64,000 nt of DNA, from NCBI GenBank assembly GCA_033557465.1, contig CM066043.1:82924662-82988661 (forward strand), read 5' to 3'. Made by a program: the position numbers and the translations under genes. Below are positions 31,506-42,355 of the stretch, piece by piece. Numbering within the stretch: position 1 is the first letter of the stretch; every line of letters starts with the position of its first letter. Source of the stretch: Ichthyophis bannanicus. Lineage: Eukaryota; Chordata; Amphibia; Gymnophiona; Ichthyophiidae. The notes below the pieces were generated by a model. It made no database searches. It saw only the letters and a list, made by a program, of their open reading frames with translations, and was not told the origin of the DNA.

Positions 31506-32298
31506 CGGCTTTGGAAAAATGGGTTAATAAATTTAAAATACAAAATCAATACCTCTACCTCCCCCCCTTTCTCCTTATCTCTTCTCTCCCACCTTCTCTC
31601 TCAGGAAATCTAAATTAAGCACAGGAGCCTCTCTGCCTCTGCTGATGATCACTTATGCCATCTGCACCAACACCATGCCTATTTTCAAAACTCACAAGCT
31701 TATACCTACTCACTGTTGATTTTGCAATGTAGGAGATTAGCTGCCAGGAAGTGCTGGCCCATAAATTAAGAAAATGCTTTCAGTACATATCATATACTGT
31801 CTCAGACGATGTAGGGTGGTCAACAGGTGGCAACAGATGGATGGAGTCTTTCTTGTCAAATGCAGTGCTGAAGTCAAGCATCAGGAAAGAAAGATCCAGT
31901 CCCCTTCCTGTTCCACACTCCATAAGATCTTACTAGCTGGGGACACTATCAACACAGGCACTGCACTGGGATTTTCAGTATATGTGGCAGTTGGCGATGC
32001 TGTGTGGATCTGGCTGTGTGTAACTTACAGGGAATATAGCCCTTACTATACTCCATACCCACCTTCCAACAAATTCTTACTCCACACCCTGTCTCTCTCC
32101 CTTCCATTAACTTCTGTTCCTTATTTTTTGCAATTAAGATACATCACCACAGTATGAAATATCCACAGATTACAGTTTAGAATATAGGTAATGCAAACTA
32201 ATTTCAGTTTACTCAAATTTTTTTGCAGAAGTGACATGAGCTATAAGAGCCCTTACAGCATATATTCTATACATTTTGGCTACAACAGCCTCTCTAAC
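31506..32298. other. No gene recognised
   Basis: C-rich run at 31560-31567. Plus frames at 31751-32157 have no recognisable content. Confidence 0.35.
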
Positions 32299-32598
32299 CT
32301 AGGAGTGGCCTAGTGATTAGGACACGGTACCTCAGGCCGGAGGGCCAGGGGTTCAATCCCACCTGGGGACAGCAATCTCAGGCCGGAGGGACTGGGTTTT
32401 CTAGTCCTATAGGCACTCCTTGTGGCCTTGGGCAAGCCACTTAACCCTCCATTGCCTCAGATACACATAGATTGTGAGCCCTTTGGGGACAAGGGAATGT
32501 ATCCAATACCTGTTTGTAGTGATTACATAATATAAACTGCTTTGATTGAAGGATAAGGTGGTACAGAAAACTGGTTAAATAAATAAATAAATACATAC
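32299..32598 (+). mobile_element. tRNA-derived SINE with L2-like tail
   Basis: Head AGGAGTGGCCTAGTGATTAG (A box) and GGGGTTCAATCCCACCTG (B box); body with GGCCTTGGGCAAGCCACTTA; tail AAACTGCTTTGATTGAAGGA then TAAGGTGGT and (taaa)n. The tail hairpin and repeat resemble the 3' end of the L2 at 7406-7480. Confidence 0.8.
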
Positions 32599-34299
32599 AA
32601 AAAATACCAATATAAATTGTTGAAATCAACTAATACAACATCAGGGATCAACATCAGTTCTTAGGGTATATTTTTGGTTGAATGCTTCCCAAGTTTAAAA
32701 CCAGCAATTGTATTAAGTAAATGAAAATGCTATGTAAGGTGTGAAAGGGACTATCACAGTTAATCCCTCCACCTCATTTGTAACAGCAGGAGCACTGGCA
32801 AATCAGCCCAGACCACATGTATTTTTCGTGAACCACAGTCCACACAGGCTTTTTAGTAAGAAAAGTGGAGAGAGAAAGGCCTGGTTTTCAATGAAATGTT
32901 TCCCTAAAACAAGGCAGCCCAGAGTCCTTCCTTTCTCGCTTTCCCTCACTCGTAACAGTAAAGGGAGTCTCTCCTATGGGCTGCAATTGATTCTCTCCTA
33001 TGGGCTGCAATTTGCCTCTGATAAACAAGATGTGCATGGATGCTGCTGAGCGGTAATAAGTCCTGTGCTCGCCGTGAAGAGCCGCCTCGCCAATTAGAAG
33101 TTACTGCAAACCCCATTGCAGCCATATGGGCCACATATGTTCATTTGCTGCCAGGAATATTGGCAAAGAATTCCTGAAGGTGCCCTCTGCTGCTATGACA
33201 CCAGCTTGTGCTGCCGCTTCTCTTCTCTCTACGCAGACAGCAAATTGCCAGCATAGCAGGGAACTTCCTCCTAGTATCCTCGCTTCGTATTCTTCTTCTC
33301 TTTGTACAGTACAGGCAAGGGTTACTGTGTGAACAGTGGCACTGTGTAAGTCACAGAATTCCATGATACATCAGCAAAACCAATTCACTGAATCGAGAAG
33401 GGCTTTACTGAATGATACATTGTTGCTACGCACTGAAGAACATCCGTAGGGATATTACTGTGTATAATATGACAGCATTTGTGATTGTTTATATTATTTA
33501 AAATTTGTGTGCAAAGAAAAAAACCAGCATTGATGCAATATACCAAGTTTCATCATGGCCAAATCACATCCTAAAGATGAATAAATGGTAGGGCAAAAGC
33601 ATACTAGGAATAGCTGTGTGTCAGAATCAAATAATAAATAAGGATACATACTGCAGGACAGATTACAGTCCTCTTGTACAATCTTCAGCAGTCTGCCTCT
33701 GCATCACTGTGGGCCACTGTACAGCTACACAAGTAACTTCACAGACTAAACATTTCACATCTTGGAAGAGTTAAGTGCTACATTTGGGTTATTATTATTT
33801 ATTCATGTTTTCTAAGAATGTATCTTTATCTGAAAACTTCACATTTAGGTGACAATTCTATAAATAATGCCTTCAAAATTTCAGTAAAAATCTAAATTAA
33901 TAAGAACTAAATCAGAACAGAAATCCAAAGAGACACACAATTCAAACATGCAAGCAGGGGCTTCCTTTGATTCCTAAAATCCCTTTCAGGATACTCCCAG
34001 GTTATTGAGCTCCCATTTTTTGACACTTGAATCAAAACTTGTAATTTTAGAATTGGTAGGTGGGACTACCCCTCACTTCGCCCATTACCCATTTCACATG
34101 ATGCATGCAATAATTCACACCAAAACATATCAGTGGATTAATGGATAACAGCTCTATTGAATGCAAACAAAAGGAGGGGGGGGGGGTAACCTTCCTAGTC
34201 ACCTGAGCTAATGGGATGCCAAACTGCTTGAAGAACTACCAAAAGGGACTGCTACTGCTGGAAAGAAATCTGCACTTCTAAGTATTTACCTGCTGGGAA
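32599..34299. other. No gene recognised; 24-bp tandem duplication
   Basis: tctctcctatgggctgcaat occurs at 32968 and again at 32992. Overlapping frames at 33101-33364 on both strands look like chance openings. Poly-G run at 34177-34187. Confidence 0.35.
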
Positions 34300-35455
34300 A
34301 TTCTCTAAATCTTGGAGAAAAGGGATTTTTTTTTTGGGTTAAAGCTGATAACAAAAAACACTGAATTCTAAAATACAGATTTAAGTCATTCAGGGCTTAG
34401 TACCACCAAACAACTTTTAATCTAAATCAAATTACAGTATAACTTAGCATAGAAAGTAGACTAGAATAAATATTCTGTGAAAGAAAGAAATTGTTTCTAG
34501 AGACCTTTACAAAGAAGCCTTCCAGGTAGGAGGCAAAAGACTTCTGAAATTGTTTGAAATAGGTGTTAAAGCCAAGTGACAGATCAAAGAGACAATTTGA
34601 AAGGCTCCCTCTATCAAACCAAGGGCTATGTGAATTTCCCAGGAAAATGTTAGGAGATTATTTTAGAAGCATGGGTCAGGGCACTGTGTAGTAAGCCTGC
34701 TTTTATTAAGTGTTTCTATCCTTTCATCCACTCCAGTATAATCTTAGATTTATAGGCTGTTAAACCTATTAAAGGGAAAGAGGTGGTCAAATTCACTTTC
34801 AGGTTCAGCTGGTTATCCTCATCAGGAATAGATTAATTAAGGCCCTGAAATTAATTAATCTTGAGGTGAACAAAGTCCCTTAAATTTATTAGATGTAGTT
34901 GTTTTGGTACAAGTATCCCTAATAACGTTAAGTAAACATAAATATCTAAATAAATCCTTAAAACTAAGATTTGACAGCAGTCCAGCAGCGAGATGGGGGC
35001 TATTCAGTCTTTTGCATTGAATGTCACATGTATGATTTTCTCCCAGTTGGTGACGGATATAACGTGTGTACTCGGTGCAAGGAACTCTTTGCTCTCAAGG
35101 AAGGAGTCCAATCTCTGGAAACTAGACTAGCAAACTTGGAGGAGCTAAGGAAGACAGAGAAGTCCCACCTCCAATCTGACAGTCTCTCTGTTGCCATGGA
35201 GGAGGAAGGTCATGTAAAAGGACATCACTACCTTGATGTGGCAGGAAGTGATCTTGTAGCTAGGACCTGTCCTCCAGCTAATGTCCCTCTTGCACTGAGG
35301 TGGTTTCTCCAGGACCATGTGCCCATGAGGGAAGGGTTAGGATGGCCATTATAGTTAGCGATTCATTCATTAGTGGGTGGCTGGTGGACGCAAGGATCGC
35401 CTGGTAAAATGCCTGCCTGGTGCGAAGGTAGTGGACCTAATGCGTCATCTAGACA
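34300..35455 (+). mobile_element. CR1 LINE, 5' leader and ORF1 start (3'-truncated)
   Basis: Leader parallels 41385-41664 plus 46382-46451 of the large CR1 (AAGGCCCTGAAATTAATTAA and so on), and includes uninterrupted versions of both its L1 and Tc1/mariner insertion sites (34870-34890 and 34940-34955). ORF1 follows; similarity ends near 35455, inside the esterase region. The left limit is approximate. Confidence 0.7.
34971..35354 (+). pseudogene. CR1 ORF1 protein, N-terminal part
   Basis: 127 codons in parallel with the ORF1 at 47159. Cys-rich start FCIECHMYDFLP ... VCTRCKELFAL (C-x2-C spaced from a second C-x2-C), then a predicted coiled coil (LETRLANLEELRKTEKS). The esterase part is lost. 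CR1 ORF1 is thought to bind element RNA. Confidence 0.65.
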
Positions 35456-38400
35456 ATTTTTATGAGCCCCTTTCCTATATATAAAACATGCTCTGCATGT
35501 GGAAAAAGCTTTACAGAATTACCCGGAAACAGTTCCTGCTTTGTTGTGCAGGTAGAATTTGACTGAGAACGTAAGTGTGTAGTTTGGGCGTATGCTTTTA
35601 TCATCCAGCCTGAGCACTCTTTGGAAATGTCTTGTCTCAATATGTGCATGTTGTAAAACACTACATGTGGGTTCCCCGCATAGAGGGTGGGCAATTTTCA
35701 AACAGTTGCAGTTGTGTTATACAGATGAAATGCTTTCCTACTAGCTGAAATGTTTTTGAAAATTGACTTCTTTATTATTAAATGAAAACAGTTGAAAAAT
35801 TTGGAAAAGAAATTGGCTCTGCGATCAAGTAGCAAATTTCTATGCAAATGTGTCTGCAGAATCTATAACCCAGCTGCTGCATGGTCATATGATGCTCTGG
35901 ACATGACGCCCCCAGTATGGTATTTCTGTGATAAGACTGGTTACAGGTTTTTTTTGCATTCTTATCATAATGCAGTGGCTTTGTTGCACTCTTTCTGTGG
36001 TAACCCGTTTTTTGGTGGGGATTGCTCCCAGTACACTTGAGAGGCTGCAGCAAAATTTACTGGCTGCACTATCTGGGAACATGTTTGTACAATAGGACGG
36101 ATGATAGCTGGCAGGCAGGGGCTTAGTGGATCACTCACTCCATTGTACCCTATTCAATAGCAGTCCACGGTCCAGTGGAGACAGCCTGGAGAGAATGTGT
36201 CATAGAATTATTTCCATTCCGTGTGTGTGTATGTTGTTTTTATGTTTCTATTGCAGGCAATTTCCCCAAATGGATTAGTTTGGCGCATATCATGATAGTT
36301 ATGAACCTTGCTCCTAAGTCAGGGTATATAGAGTATGAGCCCAGTCTCTCAAATTTACTGCTAATGCTCCGCATAGTACTTGCATAGTGCCAAAGACAGC
36401 TTTCTTCTGGAGTTCATAAGATGTAACATATATGGGTAATTTTTAAAGGAGTGACTGGAGATACTTCTTAATCAGGCCTATGGCTCCTGATATAATGAGA
36501 AATATTTCTGTATCTTTCTGCCAGAGTTTCTTGGTCTGTGGAGATATTTGTGTGTATGTTTGTGGGTATCTGAGATTGTGTGGGTATCTGTGAATGGAAG
36601 TATAGAAAAGAGGGGAGAGACAGTTTGAAAGGACTAACTCCCTAACTTCCCTAGAGGTTTTACTGACAAAACCAAATATCAAGCAGTGGCACAGTAAGAA
36701 AATGATGCATGGTATGGGAAAACTGCTCTAAATTCCTTAGTGGCAAGTCTTCAGTGATTATCCACTTCTGAAGTAGTAAAACACAGAGGTTAATTTTATT
36801 AAACATTTTCCACACTCAAAAAGTAGGCATGCTACTTTTACATGTTCTCCATGTAGGTAGTTCCTGCGGGCATAGTTTGGCGGAGTTGCATAGCATGTGC
36901 ATATATTACAAAAGAAAAGGCATATGGACACAAAGTATGACATATTTACACTCTCAAAGGTCTAAATTTGTGCACTACTGGTGTTCATTGTAGCAGCCTA
37001 TGAAGGCACATAGGTATCTATGTTGCGTTTTTAAAAACGGGCAACGTTTTGGACATTTCTCAGAGACACCCTATTATGAAATTATCCCCACAAAGTCCAT
37101 TGACAATCCAAACGTAAACTTCTTGAGCACTCACTGCATGGAAACTGTGGACACTCTCAGTGTTCCCCTTGGGTCTTCCTTCCTCACCCCTAAACACTCA
37201 AAACAAAAGTCCTTTTATTCCTCCTCAAATATAAAAATCACTTCAAAATATTTGTTGTGAATAACATTCCTCTGATGTACTCTTTTGGATACTACTCTAT
37301 GGAGCCTCCTGTTAACTACTTCCAAAAAGCAAACGGGATGGGATGAGATCCTTTGTCTCTGAAGTGAAAGTGAGAGATCTCATTGCCAAATCCCTGAGAC
37401 CACAGCCACTTAGCCGCCTCCTCCTATGCCATAAGGTCTCCGATTCCTCTTCTGGTCCACAACCCTTGCTCTATTTTTCTGCCCCGCCTTTACGAATGAG
37501 CAATACCTCTTAACAATACATCACAATATAGGAACCTTCCCATCTCTGGAAAATTTCCTATTTCAAGCATACAGACACTAAAATACAATGAAAGAGCCCA
37601 AGGGGTCACTACATTCTTATGAAATGTACTGGGATCAGACATTTCATTATAGATTTCTGCAACCCTTCAAGTGATGAAATTCTTTGTATTTCACATATAG
37701 CTTTGATGCTCCTTGCACTTGAATTGTGCCCCCAGGCCTTCCCTTGCACTCCTGAAGAGCTTATGTAGTTAACTTTGTCTTTTGCAATATCATATATCAG
37801 GCTGTTTTTCCAAAAGATTGTCATTCTTCTTTTCTTTTCACAGAATCTAATGGGCCGTTTCCCTGTTCTTTATGTTTTTCTATCTGTCTCAGGAATGGCA
37901 TATCCAGCTCTTTATGTGCATTTAATTGCTGCCCTTCATAAGGCCTAAAACGCCGGATGTATGGCTTAGTAGATGACCTGCTTACCAGTTCTTGTCTAGA
38001 CTAGGCACCTGTGAAATGAGCTTGCTGCTCTAGTTTTAGTAAGCAACAGCGTAACAAAAAGATGCATGAGGTTGGTGAAAGTGTGTTAAGCATTCTTGGC
38101 AAACCTTCGGCTTTGTACTCCACCAGGGGCATCAAGTCCACCCGAGCAGCTCCCGCAGTGTGGAGAAGGCCTAGGCAAGAAGTGAGCTCACTAGTTCCAG
38201 CAACCCTGCACTACAGTGGGAGACAGAGCGTGGCAAACATGGTTTACTTTGAAGCTTGCTGCATGCTGCCTCTGTTCCTACCACTGCCAGGCCGAAATCT
38301 TGCGATACTAGCCATGTGATTTTACGGCCGCTTTGAGACTTCAGCTCAGCAGTCGGCGATGAATGCCTCTGGGCAAGAAGAGTTTTGTTTAAAAGCAGGA

Positions 38401-39160
38401 CAGCAGGAAATGGAGGCAGCATGCGGCAAACAAAGTTTTTTAAGCCCCGGGGGTGGGGTGTGAAGGAAGACTGGCCATGCATGCACACATACAACCCCCC
38501 CCCCTCCCCATGGGGGATCCATCAGCAAAATCTTGCTTGGAGGGCCCCCGCATTAGAACGTAAGCTGCTGGCTCCCACCCACCCTTGTTAGCTTTTAGGG
38601 TACCAAGTCCTCCGTCCCCTCATATTTTGACAATAAATCTGAACATTTGCAATAATTCCAACACCACCACTCCCAGAACAGTCCTGTAAAATATACACAA
38701 TTGTATATCATATTGAGAGAACTTTCTAGCAGGTTAATGGTTGTTTGAAACCTGTCACCCTTCCTGCGGTTAACTGTAAGGCTAACGGTTGACTGTCATG
38801 CATTTAGTGCAAAAATTAACAAGGCGGCTTTGCACTTAACGCTCATTAACTGTTAGGGGCACGGAAAGCATGCTTCGGGCTGTTAACACACAGCTCTATA
38901 CCCTGAGTGGTGCTATCACTGCAGATATACCTAACTAATTGTAATGTTGACAGGTGGCGTGCAATATTTATTCCTGTGCTAACTGCAGTATGCTCACTAT
39001 GCCAACTCTCTACCTCTAACCCACCCCATTCACCACCCTGAGTAGCATTTAGCACGCAGTTGCTGTCATGCCCTCATACTGTTACCATCTGCCAAAATGT
39101 GCACTAACTGTTTAGTGCACTTTAGTAAAAGGGCCTCTCCATATACTGCCTTGATATGTG
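35456..39160. other. No gene recognised
   Basis: AT-rich. 38700-39140 contains old MITE-like sequence ending TTTAGTGCACTTTAGTAAAA. G/C runs occur at 38446-38456 and 38497-38506. Frames of 60-127 codons have no recognisable family. Confidence 0.35.
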
Positions 39161-39166
39161 CCTCAG

Positions 39167-39388
39167 AGTGGAGTGGCTGCCTAATGGCTTGGAAACCAAA
39201 AGACTAGGGTTCGATTCCCACTAGCACTTATTGTGGCCTTGGGCAAGTCACTGAATCCTCCATTGCCTCAGAAAAATCCAAGTTATCAATGTCCCTGTTT
39301 AATGTATATTACCAAGTTTAAGTTACAATGTAAACCGCTTTGCTGAAATGATAAAGCAGTATAAAATAAACCTGTTAAATAAATAAAT
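39167..39388 (+). mobile_element. tRNA-derived SINE with L2-like tail
   Basis: AGTGGAGTGGCTGCCTAATG head, AGGGTTCGATTCCCACTAG as B box, GGCCTTGGGCAAGTCACTGA body (same as 32405-32425), tail AACCGCTTTGCTGAAATGAT then AAAGCAGTATA and (taaa)n. Same family as 32299-32598. Confidence 0.8.
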
Positions 39389-40400
39389 ATACTCGGGACA
39401 GGGGAGAAGGGGAAATGGGGCTGCCTGCTCTTGTAAATGAAATGAAAGAAGTGAACAAACTTTTGCTTGGATTTCTTTTGTATATGAAGCAAAAGGAAAT
39501 GAAAGGTGATCCCCAATTGACTTGGAGGGAGGGTCCACTGAGCTGCCTCGGCTTTCCATTTAAGAGGAGAAAGCAGAAAAAGTGGCTGGATTAAAAGGGG
39601 GGGAGGGGAAAAGGGAAAAACAAAACAATTAGTGATCTAGTAGTTACACGAAAAATATGATAAAATATACAATTTGTTTAGCAAGCATCTTTTCCAAAAC
39701 TCAAGGGACAAAACATTAATCCAAATACAGAAAATAAATACCTAGGTAAAAACAAAAATATACCAAGAAACATCAGTGTAATGCAAAGCAAAAGCAAGAT
39801 GCTCAGTATGGGACATTTTACATGCTTTTTGCAGGCAGACCGATAGCCTTTCCTCATGGAAATAACTGCAATTACAAACAAAATAAAACCAAGTGCTCTG
39901 ATCAAACTGCTACCTGAGCCTCAGCATCGTGCCATGCATTTCCTCTTATTTTTGTTCTTGAGACCTAGTCATGAGGCATAAGGTTCTTTCAGGAATGTCT
40001 TTCTCCCTGTCTTAGGGAATTTGGGAGTATTTCATAAGTAGTGGCAGTGACAGTTGCATAAGGAGGATTTCAAGAAGCAGTGGGCCGTGATACTGTAGCA
40101 AATGTTTTAAAAAGTCAGAAATTGACTAAAAGGATAATATATGGGGGAAAAAAATCTAGGGGTAGGGGCATAATCAAAGCAATTAAAACCACGGTCAACG
40201 GGATATTCAATGGCAGTAAACGATTTAGTGCTGCTGAATATTCTCTGCTACTTGGTTTGTGTGCCCGGTGCCAGCTGTGTCGCCTCTGTCTTTGGTCTGA
40301 GTGGCAGAGGAGAGAGACGCAGTGTGAATGAAGCATTTCCTAAACATTCCCTTGGCTTTGAAAGAATAATAAAATGAAACCAAGTACGATGACATATATT
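39389..40400. other. No gene recognised
   Basis: 40150-40260 resembles the CGATATTCA-type MITE ends (GGGATATTCAATGGCAG, GCTGCTGAATATTCTC). A minus frame at 39905-39678 is short and Leu/Phe-rich but has no family match I can name. Confidence 0.3.
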
Positions 40401-40404
40401 CTAC

Positions 40405-41284
40405 GGGACCAAGCAGGAAGTCGGTCCCGATGAACCCTTGTGCGGGAACCCTTCCCAGCTGTCACAGAAAACCTTTGGGAGATCCAGCAGGCATGCGTGG
40501 TTGCCTTTCCATCCGAACGGAGCATATTACCGCAGTCTTCTTTTTTCCCACGGAGCTCTTCAGACGTCCGTCTGTATCCTGGAGAAAAGTTTAACGTGAA
40601 TTGTTTTTTGCTGCTTGGTACTTTTTTCTCTTTTTTCGCCTTCCTGTGCCTCCTGGTATCGTCGCTGCCTCAGCGCAGTGTTATTGTTTTCAGGTTTTAC
40701 TTGCTTTTCTTCATTTTTGGCTTGTGAGTTTTTTCTCACAGCCTCCTGGTCGGAGCATTGGAGTCTTGACCTGGTAGAAGCCATCATGCCCAAGTCCACC
40801 CCGACCAGTGTTTTTAAGAAGTGTGCCAGATGTAGCCAGACAATTTCGATCACCGACTACCATAACTGGCGCCTTCAATGCCTCGGCGAAGACTAGTCAT
40901 CGTGTGGGGACAGAGCCCTTTCAGAGTCATGAGGCTGTGGGGCTCTGGATCGGAGACTCTCCCTTTAAGGGGAGTGTCTCTAGAAGGAACTGACTGCATC
41001 CAGTCATCAAAGGGCAATGCCATCGAAGCCCAGGCTCGGAGGAACAGCATGAGACTCCTAAGCCTGTTACTACTGAAGAGTCCCTGCCAAAGAAACTGGC
41101 ATTAGCACCGAAGAGTGTGCCCCAGGTATCAGCAACTGTAAAGCACTCCCTCCTAACGGAGAAGTTGTTGACTCTTGAGCACAGCTTGACTGCCTTTATG
41201 GCTAAATACAAGCCTCGAGAACCGGGAACTTCCGGTTCCTCAGGGTGGGGCCGGCAATGGCACTGTCAATCTCGGGTGATTCTT
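40405..41284 (+). mobile_element. DIRS-type retrotransposon, 5' part (leader and gag start)
   Basis: GATGAACCCTTGTGCGGGAA then CCCTTCCCAG (40429-40460) is the approximate inverse of CTGGGAAGGGTTCCCGTGCA then AGGGCTCCATC at 56207-56240, as expected for DIRS inverted terminal repeats. Leader matches the DIRS at 1340-1440. Gag-like reading starts at ATG 40788. Sequence breaks at about 41284 where CR1 begins; the rest is at 51244-56305. Confidence 0.7.
40788..41280 (+). pseudogene. DIRS Gag-like N-terminus, decayed
   Basis: MPKSTPTSVFKKCARCSQTI, then D-Y-H-N-W-R-L-Q-CLGED, parallel to KKCSKCGG ... THTWCLKCLG of the DIRS at 1108. The third Cys of the cluster is Arg here. Frame stops soon after (40893) and the rest is broken. 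Confidence 0.55.
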
Positions 41285-41646
41285 GAGAAACATTTAAAAC
41301 ACAGAAGAGAGCTTTCTGGTTAAATTTGGAACCCAGCAGAGAGCTTGTAGTTTAAATTTCATAATAAGTTAGAGCCTAGCAGCAGCAAAGAGCTATAATT
41401 TAAATCAAATCAGAATATAGTTTACCTCAGCAGCACAGGACAGCATACTGTGTAGCAGCCCTCTTTTAATAAATGTTATTTCCCTCCCTCCTTCCCCACA
41501 CCCACCCACCTCTGGGATCATCGTAGCTTTATAGGTACTTACACATCTTAAAAGACAGGAGGTGCTCTCAGGTGAAGCTCGTTACCCAAATCAGTCATAC
41601 ACTAAGGACCTGAGATTAATTAAGCTTCAGGTGAACAAGATGCATT

Positions 41647-41664
41647 AAACATATTAGGTACAGT
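41647..41664. repeat. L1 target-site duplication, left copy
   Basis: AAACATATTAGGTACAGT, identical over 18 bases to 46382-46399. Some of the leading A bases may belong to the L1 tail. Confidence 0.85.
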
Positions 41665-41669
41665 CCATT

Positions 41670-42355
41670 TTGGTGAGGGAGGTTCAGGAGGGTATTAAAC
41701 ATTTGAAGAACGGCAAAGCTCCGGGGGTTGATGGCTTTCGCGGTGAGTTCTATAAGCTTCTGGGCACTGCTATAGTGGCCCCCTTGCTGGGGTACTACGA
41801 GGATCTGGTCCATAGAGGGAAATTCCCATACGAGGCAAATAAAGCGTTAGTCACTGTCCTGCCCAAGCCTGGGAGGGATCCCCTTCTTCCGGGTTCTTAC
41901 CGGCCGATCTCGCTTCTTAATGTGGATATCAAACTCCTCGCCAAAATCATGGCCAACCGGCTGGCCCCTTTGCTACAGTCTTTGATTCATTCTAACCAGG
42001 TGGGTTTTGTGCGGGGTCGCCATGTGTCCCACAACTTGTATCGGATCTTACTCTCCTTATGTGCAGAGCACGTAATGAGCCGCGGTTCGTTACTTATCAG
42101 CTTTGACGCAGAAAAAGCGTTTGATAGGGTCCAGTGGGGTTTTATGTATCAGGTTCTGGAGGTTATGGGGTTCGAGGGCCTCTTTGTGGATGTGATCCGG
42201 TTGTTATACGCGGCTCCAATTGGGGCCCTGTTGGTGAATGGGGACATGATGGCGGACTTTGCTATTCAGAAGGGGACTCGGCAGGGATGCCCGCTGTCTC
42301 CACTCTTATTTGTTCTTACTTTGGAGCCCCTTCTACATAAGATTCGTGCAACTAC
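41670..42355 (+). pseudogene. L1/Tx1 ORF2 reverse transcriptase, first part
   Basis: Reads VREVQEGIKHLKNGKAPGVD (LKNGKAPGVDG is the classical motif), YRPISLLNVDIKLLAKIMAN, SNQVGFVRGR, LLISFDAEKAFDRVQW (RT motif A), KGTRQGCPLSPLLFVL (motif B). It breaks at the LTR at 42355. Removing the LTR plus one copy of its TSD (1501 bp) puts this frame in phase with 43876 onward, so the frame was open when the LTR landed. Confidence 0.9.

Noticed and set aside
34971..35354. Cys-rich protein as a host PHD or zinc-finger gene
   Set aside because: The same sequence starts CR1 ORF1 at 47159 and lies next to CR1 leader.
12985..39250. tRNA genes at 12985, 14690, 32299 and 39167
   Set aside because: Only A- and B-box-like parts of SINE heads are present; no cloverleaf with acceptor stem closes, and SINE bodies and tails follow.
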